Shown: positions 49,507 through 58,064, counted from the first letter of the stretch. The stretch is DNA of 64,000 bases from Panacagrimonas sp963975245 (GCA_963975245.1 CAXBFJ010000005.1:1-64000), one strand, 5' to 3'. Numbers and translations: made by a program. The notes: a model not told the origin generated them from the letters alone.

Positions 49507-50274
49507 TCAGCTGCGCTTGAGCGCCTGAAACAAGGCGACGTATTGCTCGGTCACGGCGTGACTCGGCGCAAGATGAATCAGCGGCTTGTGCTGTTCATGA
49601 GACTCACGTACGCGCACGGAGCTGGATAGGGTTTGTTCCAGAACCGGCAGTTTTTCGGCGCGAAGCTGTTCGATCAGGCGCGTTGGCAGCTTCGCTCTCG
49701 GCTGGAACTGATTGACCACGATGCCCTCGATTTCCAGATCTTCGTTGTGGTCTTCGCGCAATTCCTGAATGTTTTCCATCAGGGTGTAGAGCGCCTGACG
49801 AGCGAACTCGTCACAGTCAAAAGGAATCAGAACGCGCTGAGCGGCGATCAATGCCGAGCGTGAATAAAAATTCAGCGCAGGCGGTGTGTCGATAAAGATG
49901 GCGTCATAGCCACGCAGGCGTTTGAGCGCATCGCGGAACTTGTAGATCTTCTGCTTGGCTTCGAGCTTGACGATGAGTTCTTCGAGCCGCGGGCTGAAGG
50001 CCACCACGTCCAGATTCTCGAAGGGGCTGGGGGTGACGTAGCTGTCGAATCCCTGAGATTTGAGATTGAAGGACAAGGTCGATTCAAAAAAATCTGCGAT
50101 GCTGCGTTCTGCACGCTGGTACCCGGCGCCGAGCAGGTACTGCGTGGCATTGCCCTGTGTATCCAGATCAATGACCAGGGTGCGCAGACCCTTGCTGGCA
50201 GCGATGGCCGCCAGATTGCACACGATGGTGGTCTTGCCGACTCCGCCTTTCTGATTGAAAACAACGCGACGCAT
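49507..50274 (-). CDS. ParA-family ATPase
   Basis: A 255-residue ATPase of the ParA/Soj/MinD superfamily. The deviant Walker A loop NQKGGVGKTTIVCNLAA is at residues 8-24, LVIDLDTQGNATQYL is Walker A', and IFIDTPPAL is Walker B. Such chromosomal stand-alone ParA proteins without a neighbouring parB act in placing protein complexes or plasmid-like cargo; the best studied true ParA sits beside ParB near the origin, which is not the case here. ATG 50274 gives MRRVVFNQKG, the usual start. It is convergent with greB and lies upstream of nothing obvious; bolA starts 71 nt away on the same strand, upstream of it. Confidence 0.9.
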   Translation of the reverse strand: MRRVVFNQKGGVGKTTIVCNLAAIAASKGLRTLVIDLDTQGNATQYLLGAGYQRAERSIADFFESTLSFNLKSQGFDSYVTPSPFENLDVVAFSPRLEELIVKLEAKQKIYKFRDALKRLRGYDAIFIDTPPALNFYSRSALIAAQRVLIPFDCDEFARQALYTLMENIQELREDHNEDLEIEGIVVNQFQPRAKLPTRLIEQLRAEKLPVLEQTLSSSVRVRESHEQHKPLIHLAPSHAVTEQYVALFQALKRS

Positions 50275-50344
50275 ACACAGGCTCCGAGCAGATCTTGGAA
50301 TAGGGAGCGGGGGATGCTACCGGATCACGGCGCCGGCGGCAGGT

Positions 50345-50608
50345 TCAGTGGCCGCTGGCGCTGATGGACAGGGCGTGAATATCGGTCTTCATCATGTCGC
50401 CAAGCGCTTCATAGACGGCGCGGTGGCGCGCGATCATGCTCATGCCGGCCAGGTCTGCGGCGCTTATCGTGAGTTTGAAGTGCCCCCGGCCACTGCGTGC
50501 GCCGGCATGACCGGCATGCAGATGCGACTCGTCCTCGATGTCCATGACCGCGTCTGGAAAACGTTCGGTCAGGCGCCCCCGCATTTTCTGGATGCGCTCT
50601 TCACTCAT
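50345..50608 (-). CDS. bolA: BolA-family protein
   Basis: An 87-residue BolA-type protein. Family members partner with monothiol glutaredoxins in iron-sulfur trafficking and influence envelope shape. Motifs are DESHLHAGHAG, with the conserved histidines, GHFKLTISAADLAGMS, and the hallmark RHRAVYEALGDMMKTDIHALSI. Its ATG overlaps the yciI stop by four bases (ATGA), so translation is probably coupled. It is the last gene of the yciB-yciI-bolA unit. Confidence 0.92.
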   Translation of the reverse strand: MSEERIQKMRGRLTERFPDAVMDIEDESHLHAGHAGARSGRGHFKLTISAADLAGMSMIARHRAVYEALGDMMKTDIHALSISASGH

Positions 50609-50904
50609 TGTGGGTCGACTTTGAGGAAAGGGCGGACATCGACACTGGCATAGACGCCCGCTTCCCGGTATGGATCGGCGTTGGCCCAGGCCTGAGCTTC
50701 CTGAAGGCTGCCGAACTCCGCCACGATCAGGCTGCCGCTGACGCCGGCTTCCAGACTAGGGGCGTCGATATTGGGCATGGGGCCTACCAGTTCCAGGCGA
50801 CCGGCCTGTTTCAGGGCCTTGATCCGAGCCAGATGTGCGGGCCGGGTCCGGCTTCGAATTTCGCCGGCGCCGGGCGCATCAATTCCATATATGACGTAGA
50901 GCAT
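50605..50904 (-). CDS. yciI: YciI-family protein
   Basis: A 99-residue ferredoxin-like fold protein. MLYVIYGIDAPGAGEIRSRTRPAHLARI begins the fold, with the conserved His in RPAHL, followed by LVGPMPNIDA and FGSLQEAQAWANADPYREAGVY, whose Asp-Pro-Tyr is typical of YciI. The family is dimeric; members may catalyse small dehydrochlorination-type reactions, but the role of YciI itself is unclear. Its start overlaps the yciB stop by one base and its stop overlaps bolA by four, a compact operon also seen in other gammaproteobacteria. Confidence 0.92.
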   Translation of the reverse strand: MLYVIYGIDAPGAGEIRSRTRPAHLARIKALKQAGRLELVGPMPNIDAPSLEAGVSGSLIVAEFGSLQEAQAWANADPYREAGVYASVDVRPFLKVDPQ

Positions 50905-51452
50905 CAGTTTGACTTCTGTGGGTCTTCGGTCTGCATGTAGCGGGACAAGAAGGGAATGTGGGCAAGCAAAAAGACAAACATGATGGCAGTCACGCCAAAT
51001 GTCTTGAACAGGCCCCAGGTGCGATCATCGTAGTGCGTCAGAACAAAGTAATTGAGAACCGCGATGAAGGCGAAGTATCCGGCCCAGGCGAGATTGACGC
51101 GCTTCCAGATACGCTCGGGCATGATCAGCATTTCCTGCGGGATGCGCGCAAGCAGCACTTTGTTGCCAATCACGTGAGAGCCCAGAAAGACCAGTGCGAT
51201 GACGCCGTTGACCACGCTGGTCTTGTACTTCACAAAGCTCGCGTCGCGCAGAAACAGGGTCAGTCCGCCGAGGACCACCACCGCAATAGCGCCAAAAGTG
51301 TGCAACTTGTGGGGTTTGCCATCCCGGAACCAGTACCAGGCGGCTAATGCCACCATGGTGGCCATGAGGACAGCGGTGGCGATGTAAATATCGCCCATGA
51401 AGAGAGCGGCCAGGAACAGCAGTGCCGGCGCCATGTCGATCAGGGATTTCAT
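50904..51452 (-). CDS. yciB: Inner-membrane septation protein A
   Basis: A 182-residue membrane protein (YciB/IspZ) with five to six helices. MKSLIDMAPALLFLAALFMG begins the family; later KPHKLHTFGAIAVVVLGG, NKVLLARIPQEMLIMPERIWKRVN with the typical W-x-x-L/V-N stretch, and GYFAFIAVLNYFV. In E. coli it contacts cell-elongation and division proteins and affects envelope integrity. ATG 51452 is used because the family begins exactly there; the frame is open much further upstream but without similarity. First gene of the yciB-yciI-bolA unit, divergent from yciO. Confidence 0.94.
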   Translation of the reverse strand: MKSLIDMAPALLFLAALFMGDIYIATAVLMATMVALAAWYWFRDGKPHKLHTFGAIAVVVLGGLTLFLRDASFVKYKTSVVNGVIALVFLGSHVIGNKVLLARIPQEMLIMPERIWKRVNLAWAGYFAFIAVLNYFVLTHYDDRTWGLFKTFGVTAIMFVFLLAHIPFLSRYMQTEDPQKSN

Positions 51453-51563
51453 GCCTGCATTATAGGTGCGTAGGATCAGTGGAGGCGCGATGCTGGCATC
51501 TGCGCCGCAGTTTGCGTACCTTGCGCCACCTTGGCGTTGCGTCAGATTCGAGAGTTCACGGCA

Positions 51564-52196
51564 ATGGCTGATTGGTTCACCCTGCATCCGGACAATCCAC
51601 AGCAGCGCACGCTGGCGCAGATTGCCGTGCGCCTGCGACAAGGCGCGGTCATCGCATACCCAACTGATTCCTGCTACGCACTGGGTTGTCAGCTGGACGA
51701 CAAGGACGCCGCCGAGCGATTGCGCAAAATCCGCAAGTTTGATCGTCACCATCAATTCACATTGGTGAGCCGCGACCTGTCTCAGATCGCCACATACGCG
51801 CGGATCGACAACTGGCAGTTCCGTCTGCTCAAGCAGGTCACTCCCGGGCCTTACACCTTTGTTCTGGCGGCGACCAAGGAGCTTCCTCGTCGCATTGCAC
51901 ACGACAAGCGAAAAACCATTGGTATTCGCATACCTGACCATGTGATTGCGCAATCTCTGCTCGAAACGCTCGGAGAGCCGATTATCAGTTGTACCCTTGC
52001 GTTCCCCGGTGAGGATGATGCAGTTGCGGACCCTGAAGAATGGCGCGAGCAACTGGATCGCGCAGTGGATGTCGTGATTCTGGGCGGTCATTGCGGTCTT
52101 GAACCGACGACGGTGGTAGACCTGTCAGGGGCGACGCCGGAACTGCTGCGCAAGGGCAAAGGCGCCATCGAACCACTTGGCTTACCCGAGGATTGA
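51564..52196 (+). CDS. yciO: YciO (Sua5/YrdC-like, threonylcarbamoyl-AMP synthase fold)
   Basis: A 210-residue protein of the Sua5/YrdC family. FTLHPDNPQQRTLAQIA at the start, VIAYPTDSCYALGCQLDDK, KQVTPGPYTFVLAATKELPR, KRKTIGIRIPDH and GLEPTTVVDLSG follow E. coli YciO closely in order and spacing. YrdC/TsaC makes the threonylcarbamoyl adenylate for the t6A tRNA modification; YciO keeps the fold, but its role in t6A is weaker or disputed. ATG 51564 is preferred over an ATG at 51531 because the YciO start is there. The haloalkane dehalogenase gene follows after four bases, so both are likely on one mRNA. Confidence 0.92.
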   Translation: MADWFTLHPDNPQQRTLAQIAVRLRQGAVIAYPTDSCYALGCQLDDKDAAERLRKIRKFDRHHQFTLVSRDLSQIATYARIDNWQFRLLKQVTPGPYTFVLAATKELPRRIAHDKRKTIGIRIPDHVIAQSLLETLGEPIISCTLAFPGEDDAVADPEEWREQLDRAVDVVILGGHCGLEPTTVVDLSGATPELLRKGKGAIEPLGLPED

Positions 52197-52200
52197 ATCC

Positions 52201-53067
52201 ATGAATCAGGTCGAAAAGAAATTTGTCGAAAGCCTGGGACGCAAGATGGCCTACGTCGAACTGGGAGAAGGAGCCCCGATCCTGTTTTTGCACGGGAACC
52301 CGACGTCCTCTTACCTGTGGCGGGACGTGATGCCCCAGGTTCAGTCGCTGGGTCGCTGCATCGCACCTGATCTGATCGGCATGGGCGACTCGGACAAACT
52401 GCCCGAGCCGGAAACCGCCTACACCTACGATGCCCATGCGCGTTACCTGGAGGCCTTCATCGAGGCGGTAGTGGGCACGCAGCCTGTATGGCTGGTCATT
52501 CATGACTGGGGCTCCGGTCTTGGGTTTGACTGGGCCAATCGGCACCGCGATCAGGTCAGGGGGATCGCCTACATGGAAGCCATCGTGCAGCCCATCGCGG
52601 GTTGGGAGCAGTGGAACCCCGATTCAGCGCGGATATTCCAGGGTTTTCGCTCGCCCAAGGGGGAAGAACTGGTTCTTGATCGCAATATTTTTATTGAGAA
52701 AGTGCTGCCGGGCTCCGTCTTGCGGGATCTCAGCGAGGCCGAGATGAACGAGTACCGCAGGCCTTTCCAGCAGCGCGAGGATCGTTGGCCCACATTGAGC
52801 TGGCCGCGCAGTATCCCCATCGGCGGCGAGCCCGCCGATGTCGTGGCACGTTGTCAGGCCTATGCGGATTGGCTCAAGGTCAGCGAAATGCCGAAGTTAT
52901 TCGTCAATGCCGACCCCGGTGCCATCCTGATCGGCGAGGCGCGTGAATTCTGCCGCAGCTGGCCCAATCAGGAGGAAGTGACGGTGGCGGGCAGCCATTT
53001 CATTCAGGAAGATTCCGGCCGCGAGATCGGTGACGCAGTGGCCAGCTGGATTCAGCGGCAGGCTTGA
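52201..53067 (+). CDS. dhaA: Haloalkane dehalogenase, HLD-II type
   Basis: A 288-residue alpha/beta-hydrolase that hydrolyses carbon-halogen bonds of alkanes to alcohol and halide. The full HLD-II site is present: nucleophile Asp102 in HDWG, catalytic acid Glu126 in AYMEAIV, base His266 in GSHFIQED, and halide-holding residues Asn33 (HGNPTSSYLW) and Trp103. ATG 52201 gives MNQVEKKFVE, just before the fold. It lies four bases after yciO and 79 before the site-2 protease gene. Many HLD-II proteins are of unknown natural substrate, so real dehalogenase activity is a strong motif-based prediction, not proof. Confidence 0.92.
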   Translation: MNQVEKKFVESLGRKMAYVELGEGAPILFLHGNPTSSYLWRDVMPQVQSLGRCIAPDLIGMGDSDKLPEPETAYTYDAHARYLEAFIEAVVGTQPVWLVIHDWGSGLGFDWANRHRDQVRGIAYMEAIVQPIAGWEQWNPDSARIFQGFRSPKGEELVLDRNIFIEKVLPGSVLRDLSEAEMNEYRRPFQQREDRWPTLSWPRSIPIGGEPADVVARCQAYADWLKVSEMPKLFVNADPGAILIGEAREFCRSWPNQEEVTVAGSHFIQEDSGREIGDAVASWIQRQA

Positions 53068-53108
53068 GGCGCAGCCAGCGGCCGAATTTGCCGCAGGTCT
53101 GAGCTTTT

Positions 53109-53140
53109 TTGACGGAGAGCAGGCCCCAGCCCCGTATAAT
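53109..53140 (+). promoter_or_regulatory. Promoter for the site-2 protease gene, possible leaderless mRNA
   Basis: A perfect TATAAT (53135-53140) ends six bases before ATG 53147, so the expected start point is the A of the start codon. TTGACG (53109-53114) lies upstream but with a long 20-bp spacer. Confidence 0.45.
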
Positions 53141-53146
53141 TGCGGG

Positions 53147-53812
53147 ATGCCCGATCTCTACTCTCTGGCCCAGCTGGTTCTGATCTGGGCGGTTCCCATT
53201 TTGCTTGCCGTCACGATCCATGAAGTGGCGCATGGATTGGCCGCTCAGCGCCTAGGTGACGACACCGCCGCGCGGGCGGGGCGACTGAGTCTCAATCCCC
53301 TCAAGCACGTAGATCCAATGGGGACCGTGGTGCTGCCCGCCATGCTGATGCTGATGAAGTTGCCGCCCTTTGGCTGGGCCAAGCCGGTACCGGTGAATTT
53401 TTCCAGGCTCAACTCGCCCCGGCGGGACATGGCCATCGTTGCCGCTGCCGGGCCAGCTTCCAATCTGGTCATGGCCCTGATCTGGGTGAGTCTGCTCTGG
53501 CTGCACCTGAAGCTCGCGCAACCTGCTCAAGCGCTGAGTCTGTTTGGCGAAATGTGCGTGCTCGGTGTGCAGATCAATCTGGTTCTGATGATTCTGAATC
53601 TGCTGCCGGTGCCGCCACTGGATGGTGGCCGCATTGCCGTGGGTCTGTTGCCGCCGCGGCCGGCGCGGATTCTCGCCGGCCTGGATCGCTACACAATGTT
53701 TATTCTGATTGGCTTCATGGCGCTGGCAGCGACCGGCGTCCTGGGCAAAATCATTTTCTGGCCGGTCATAGCCGCCCAGACCTTCCTGTTCCGCCTATTC
53801 GGGCTGTACTGA
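53147..53812 (+). CDS. Site-2 protease family membrane metalloprotease (M50)
   Basis: A 221-residue membrane protein of the M50 family. HEVAH at residues 25-29 is the zinc-binding HExxH in the first core helix. AKPVPVNFSRLNSPRRDM and AAAGPASNLVMALIW follow, and NLLPVPPLDGGRI supplies the third zinc ligand (Asp). It has no PDZ domain, unlike RseP, so it belongs to the small S2P group next to trpS in many proteobacteria. Its substrate is unknown. ATG 53147 follows a perfect TATAAT box directly, suggesting a leaderless message. TrpS follows after 42 nt. Confidence 0.93.
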   Translation: MPDLYSLAQLVLIWAVPILLAVTIHEVAHGLAAQRLGDDTAARAGRLSLNPLKHVDPMGTVVLPAMLMLMKLPPFGWAKPVPVNFSRLNSPRRDMAIVAAAGPASNLVMALIWVSLLWLHLKLAQPAQALSLFGEMCVLGVQINLVLMILNLLPVPPLDGGRIAVGLLPPRPARILAGLDRYTMFILIGFMALAATGVLGKIIFWPVIAAQTFLFRLFGLY

Positions 53813-53854
53813 TTCCCCTCAGCGCCTCCGGCTCTCAATTTTCCGTCTTATCGC

Positions 53855-54865
53855 ATGAACGCAGCAACGCAACGACCGATCGTCCTTTCCGGCATCCAGC
53901 CCTCGGGTAACCTGACCCTGGGCAACTATCTGGGAGCCATCAAGAACTGGGTGCCTCTGGCAGACACGCATGAGTGCTACTACATGCTGGTTGACCTGCA
54001 CGCGATCACCCTGCGTCAGGACCCAAAAGAGCTGCATGACCGCTGTCTCGAGTTCATTGCCCTGTACCTGGCTTGCGGGCTGGATCCCGAGCGCAATGTC
54101 CTGTTTGCCCAGAGTCATGTGGCGGCACACGCGCGCCTGTCCTGGATTCTCAACTGCTATACGCAGATGGGCGAGCTCAACCGCATGACGCAGTTCAAGG
54201 ACAAGAGCGCCAAGAATGTGGACAACATCAATGCCGGGCTTTTCGATTATCCGGTGCTGATGGCCGCTGACATCCTGCTCTACAACGCCACCGGCGTCCC
54301 GGTGGGAGATGACCAGCGCCAGCACCTTGAACTGACACGCGACGTTGCTACGCGCTTCAATAATGCGCATGGCAAGGTCTTCACGATCCCGGAGCCGATG
54401 ATTCCGCCAGTGGGTGCGCGCATCATGGGGCTGCAGACGCCGACAGCAAAAATGAGCAAGTCCGGCGATGCGCCGACCGATGCGATCTATCTGCTCGATG
54501 CTCCGGAAGTCATTACCCGCAAGATCAAACGTGCGGTGACAGACACAGATAACGAGGTTCGCTTCGACATCCAGCAGAAGCCCGGAGTCGCTAACCTGAT
54601 GTCCATCCTGTCAGCGTGCAGCGGTCAGAGTTTAGACGCCATCGCTGCCGAATACTCCGGGCAGGGCTATGGCAAGTTCAAGCTCGCCGTGGCCGAGGCG
54701 GTGGTTGAATGTTTGCGCCCGGTGCAGGAGAAGTACCAGCAGTTGCGAGCCGATGAAGCCGGCCTGAGAAAGGTTCTGGCCGAGGGCGCGAAGCGCGCTT
54801 CTCTCAAGGCCGATGCCACGCTCAAGCGCGTGCACGATGCACTTGGGTTTATTGCAGAGCAATGA
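53855..54865 (+). CDS. trpS: Tryptophanyl-tRNA synthetase
   Basis: A 336-residue class I aminoacyl-tRNA synthetase. SGIQPSGNLTLGNYLGAIKN holds the HIGH-like TLGN signature, VGDDQRQHLELTRDVATRFN is the tryptophan-site region, and AKMSKSGD at about residue 200 is the KMSKS loop. Length and motifs are standard for the bacterial enzyme. ATG 53855 begins MNAATQRPIVLSG, as usual. The GNAT gene starts within its stop codon (ATGA overlap), and scpA, scpB and rluB follow in the same direction, a conserved cluster. Confidence 0.97.
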   Translation: MNAATQRPIVLSGIQPSGNLTLGNYLGAIKNWVPLADTHECYYMLVDLHAITLRQDPKELHDRCLEFIALYLACGLDPERNVLFAQSHVAAHARLSWILNCYTQMGELNRMTQFKDKSAKNVDNINAGLFDYPVLMAADILLYNATGVPVGDDQRQHLELTRDVATRFNNAHGKVFTIPEPMIPPVGARIMGLQTPTAKMSKSGDAPTDAIYLLDAPEVITRKIKRAVTDTDNEVRFDIQQKPGVANLMSILSACSGQSLDAIAAEYSGQGYGKFKLAVAEAVVECLRPVQEKYQQLRADEAGLRKVLAEGAKRASLKADATLKRVHDALGFIAEQ

Positions 54866-55323
54866 AGCTTCGCCTCATCGAGATCGGTCTGGATGGCAGC
54901 CCGGCACGCTGCCCGGGCGAGATTCCACCCGCGGCGCGTGATGTGATCGAAGGCACGGTAGCCCTGTATGAGGACATCGGCTTTCATCCGCCCTGGGTGG
55001 GTTATTTGGCCGATCGTGATGGCGAAATCGTGGGCTGCTGCGCTTTCAAATCTTTGCCGCAAGACGGCCAGGTCGAGATTGCCTGCGAAAGTTTCGACGA
55101 ACACCGAGGCCGTGGCATTGCAAGCGAGATGGGCCGGCAACTGGTCGAGATGGCCCGCAAGGCCGAGCCGGAGATCCGGATTGTGGCGCACACTGCGGCC
55201 AGCGAAGACGCGACAATCGCGATACTCAGTAAGCTGGGCTTCCAACGAGAGGCCGAAGTAATACTCGAAGCCGAAGATGAGCCCACCTGGCGATGGTCGC
55301 TGGAACCGGAACAAAGCGCATGA
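54862..55323 (+). CDS. GNAT-family N-acetyltransferase
   Basis: A 153-residue acetyltransferase. The acetyl-CoA binding motif is HRGRGIASEMGRQL (R-x-x-G-x-G/A), preceded by the beta strands GYLADRDGEIVGCCAFK and QVEIACESFDE, and followed by ASEDATIAILSKLGFQ. Both ends overlap neighbours by four bases (trpS stop and scpA start), implying coupled translation. Substrate unknown; GNATs in this position are common in gammaproteobacteria. Confidence 0.9.
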   Translation: MKLRLIEIGLDGSPARCPGEIPPAARDVIEGTVALYEDIGFHPPWVGYLADRDGEIVGCCAFKSLPQDGQVEIACESFDEHRGRGIASEMGRQLVEMARKAEPEIRIVAHTAASEDATIAILSKLGFQREAEVILEAEDEPTWRWSLEPEQSA

Positions 55324-56219
55324 ATGACGCAGAAATCGTTGAATCCTTGCCCGATGCCGATCAGATGGCCGCGCTGGCGCATGACTTCAAGGTCAATGGT
55401 CAGTTGCTGGAAAAATTGCCGGAGGATCTCTATATCCCGCCGGACGCCCTCAAGGTGGTGCTTGATGCATTTGAGGGGCCACTCGATCTGCTGCTGTACC
55501 TGATTCGCAAGCAGAACCTGAATATTCTCGAAATCCCGGTTCTTAAGATCACTCAGCAGTACATGCAGTACATCGCGCTCATGCAAGACATGCGCCTTGA
55601 ACTGGCAGCCGAGTACCTGGTCATGGCCGCACTGCTGGCTGAGATCAAATCCCGGATTCTGCTGCCGCGCCAGGTCACCGAAGAAGAAGAGGTGGGTGAT
55701 CCGCGAATGGAGCTGGTGCGTCGCCTGCAGGAATACGAGCGATTCAAGACCGCTGCGGAGAATCTCGAAGCCATGCCGCGCATGGGGCGCGAACTTCATC
55801 ATGCTTCGGCAAGGCCCGAAGTGGTGCCGAGCGAGGCGCCGCTGCCACAGCCGCAACTCAAGGAACTCATGCTGGCGTTTCGTGACGTGCTGTTGCGCGC
55901 CGAGATGTTTACGCATCATCAGGTTGCACGTGAGCCGCTGAGCGTGCGAGAGCGCATGACCCACATTCTGGACCGTGTTCGCGGCGAGCCGGTGCGCTTT
56001 ATCGACTTGTGCGATCCGGAAGAAGGACGGGCCGGTGTGGTCGTCGTCCTTCTGGCGATTCTGGAAATGGCCAAGCTTGCGATGATCCAGGTGGTGCAGA
56101 ACGGTCCGTTTGCAGAGCTGACGATTGGCGCTGCACGACCGCGTGACGACTCCGAGAGCGCTGAATCAAATGAAGATGATGGTGATGGCGAATCATCGCA
56201 GGCTCACGACCTGCACTGA
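55320..56219 (+). CDS. scpA: Segregation and condensation protein A
   Basis: A 299-residue kleisin that links the heads of SMC (or MksB-type) condensin and binds ScpB. The N-terminal segment FEGPLDLLLYLIRKQNLNIL (about residues 50-70) is the family signature, followed by YLVMAALLAEIKSRILLP and a C-terminal winged helix (VVVLLAILEMAKLAMIQVVQ). ATG 55320 overlaps the GNAT stop by four bases. scpB follows after 27 nt. No smc gene is in the window. Confidence 0.95.
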   Translation: MNDAEIVESLPDADQMAALAHDFKVNGQLLEKLPEDLYIPPDALKVVLDAFEGPLDLLLYLIRKQNLNILEIPVLKITQQYMQYIALMQDMRLELAAEYLVMAALLAEIKSRILLPRQVTEEEEVGDPRMELVRRLQEYERFKTAAENLEAMPRMGRELHHASARPEVVPSEAPLPQPQLKELMLAFRDVLLRAEMFTHHQVAREPLSVRERMTHILDRVRGEPVRFIDLCDPEEGRAGVVVVLLAILEMAKLAMIQVVQNGPFAELTIGAARPRDDSESAESNEDDGDGESSQAHDLH

Positions 56220-56246
56220 AATGAACAAGACTGAAGATTTGAGCCG

Positions 56247-57176
56247 ATGAACGATCCTGACGAAACTGTAGAAGAAGAATCCCCGACCTCGCCGGAGCAG
56301 ACGGAGCACGCCGAGCAGACAGAACTGGATGTCGCGCAGTCGGGGCAGCAGGACGGCACGCTGGAACCGGCTGTCATGGCGCGGTTGGAGCACGTTATAG
56401 AGGCCTTGCTGCTGGCCTCCGACAGCCCCTTGTCCGTGGAACAGATTCATCGCCTGTTGGGTGCAGAGCTGGACGTCAACAAGACGCACCTACGGGCGGC
56501 GCTTGAACAACTCGGCGAGCGGATCAGCAAAGGCGCATGCGAGCTGAAGGAAGTGAGCAGTGGCTACCGCATCCACGTGAAGAGCGACTACGCAGAATGG
56601 GTAGGGCGTCTGTGGCAGGAGAAACCGCCGCGCTATTCGCGTGCCCTGCTGGAGACGCTGGCGCTGGTCTGCTACCGCCAGCCCATTACCCGTGGCGAAA
56701 TCGAAGATATTCGAGGTGTTGCCGTTTCGACCAATATTCTCCGGACGCTATCCGAGCGCGGCTGGATTCGCGAGCTCGGCGTCAAGGAAGTGCCGGGGCG
56801 TCCCATGCTGTTTGGCACCACGCACCAGTTTCTGGACGACTTCAATCTTCGCTCGCTGGACGAGTTGCCCACGCTGCCGGAGATCAAGGACGCCGATCAG
56901 CTCGACGCCGCGCTTGCGCGCCTGCAGGAAACCGGGAACGAGATTCAACCCGCACCACTGAGCGAAGATGACGACGAGACCGGCTCTGAGGCAGCCAGGC
57001 AGAACGATGAAACGCCCAGCGAGAATGTCGTTGATGATGAGCCACTGTCTGAGTCTGAAAGCGTCGCCGAGCGTTCGGACGAGATCGAAGCCGCAGACGA
57101 ACAGGAAAGCCAGGGCGCGCCGGATGAGGGCGAAGACCAAGAGCAAGACAAGACGGATCCCCCCATTGTTCATTAA
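56247..57176 (+). CDS. scpB: Segregation and condensation protein B
   Basis: A 309-residue partner of ScpA in the condensin complex. The two winged-helix domains cover about residues 45-200 (VIEALLLASDSPLSVEQIHRL; YSRALLETLALVCYRQPITR; GEIEDIRGVAVSTNILRTLS). An acidic, Glu/Asp/Ser-rich tail of about 85 residues follows, and the N-terminus is acidic as well, longer than in E. coli-type relatives. ATG 56247 has no strong ribosome site. rluB follows after 15 nt. Confidence 0.95.
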   Translation: MNDPDETVEEESPTSPEQTEHAEQTELDVAQSGQQDGTLEPAVMARLEHVIEALLLASDSPLSVEQIHRLLGAELDVNKTHLRAALEQLGERISKGACELKEVSSGYRIHVKSDYAEWVGRLWQEKPPRYSRALLETLALVCYRQPITRGEIEDIRGVAVSTNILRTLSERGWIRELGVKEVPGRPMLFGTTHQFLDDFNLRSLDELPTLPEIKDADQLDAALARLQETGNEIQPAPLSEDDDETGSEAARQNDETPSENVVDDEPLSESESVAERSDEIEAADEQESQGAPDEGEDQEQDKTDPPIVH

Positions 57177-57191
57177 GCGAACCCAGCGATC

Positions 57192-58046
57192 ATGAGCCAG
57201 AGAATTCAGAAAGCCCTGGCAACCGCCGGCGTGGCCAGCCGCCGAGCAATTGAGGATTGGATTGAAGAAGGCAGAATCACCGTCAATGGACGGCCGGCTG
57301 AGATTGGCCAGTCCGTCAGCCACGATGACAAGATTCGCGTAGACGGCCGGCTCATTGCCATGTCGCGGGCAAAGCCAGCACCGCGTGTCATTCTTTTTCG
57401 CAAGAAAACCGGCGAGTTGGTTACCCGCGATGACCCTGAAGGTCGGCGCACGGTGTTCCGCAAACTGCCGGAGCTGGAGAGTGGCCGCTGGATTGCCGTT
57501 GGAAGGCTGGATATCAACACATCCGGACTTTTGTTGATGACCACGGATGGTGAGTTGGCGCGCCGCCTGACACATCCCAGCTTCGAGGTGACCCGTGTCT
57601 ATGCCGTTCGCGTGCTTGGCGAAGTCACCGCAGAAATTCGCCAGCAACTGCTCAAGGGCGTCAAGCTCGAAGATGGCGTGGCTAAGTGCGAGGCCCTGAG
57701 ACTGGCCGAACCGCCGGAAGCTGATGATGGCGAAGTGGCGGCCAATCGCTGGTATGAGATCACCATGCGGGAAGGGCGCAACAGAGTGGTTCGTCGCCTG
57801 TTTGAGGCAGTTGACCTACAGGTGAGTCGCTTGATTCGCATCGCCTACGGGCCTGTACAGCTCGGGCGAGGGATCAAGGCTGGCAGTTATCGTGAAGCGA
57901 CGGCAGAAGAGCTTTCAGGGCTGCTCCGCGCGGTTGGAATGGAGCCGGCGAAGAAGAACAAGGAAGCGAAGCCGAAAACTGCGGCAGGGCGACGCCCTGG
58001 TGGGCGACCGGGTAGTTCGGCTAAGCGGCGGAGTACCAGGAGCTAA
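57192..58046 (+). CDS. rluB: Ribosomal large-subunit pseudouridine synthase B
   Basis: A 284-residue RNA-modifying enzyme. Residues 1-60 are an S4 RNA-binding domain (RIQKALATAGVASRRAIEDW), followed by the RsuA/RluB catalytic domain with AVGRLDINTSGLLLMT, where the Asp is catalytic, then RLTHPSFEVTRVYAVRV and REGRNRVVRRLFEAV. A basic, Gly/Arg/Lys-rich tail (from about 255) is likely an RNA-binding extension. By family, it makes pseudouridine 2605 of 23S rRNA. It ends the scpA-scpB-rluB row and is convergent with the SDR gene. Confidence 0.95.
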   Translation: MSQRIQKALATAGVASRRAIEDWIEEGRITVNGRPAEIGQSVSHDDKIRVDGRLIAMSRAKPAPRVILFRKKTGELVTRDDPEGRRTVFRKLPELESGRWIAVGRLDINTSGLLLMTTDGELARRLTHPSFEVTRVYAVRVLGEVTAEIRQQLLKGVKLEDGVAKCEALRLAEPPEADDGEVAANRWYEITMREGRNRVVRRLFEAVDLQVSRLIRIAYGPVQLGRGIKAGSYREATAEELSGLLRAVGMEPAKKNKEAKPKTAAGRRPGGRPGSSAKRRSTRS

Positions 58047-58064
58047 GCTGCGTGCCTGATCCGA

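Noticed and set aside
50904..52091. A 395-codon frame that would make yciB twice as long.
   Set aside because: The extra N-terminal part lies opposite yciO and has no family similarity; YciB proteins begin at the ATG at 51452.
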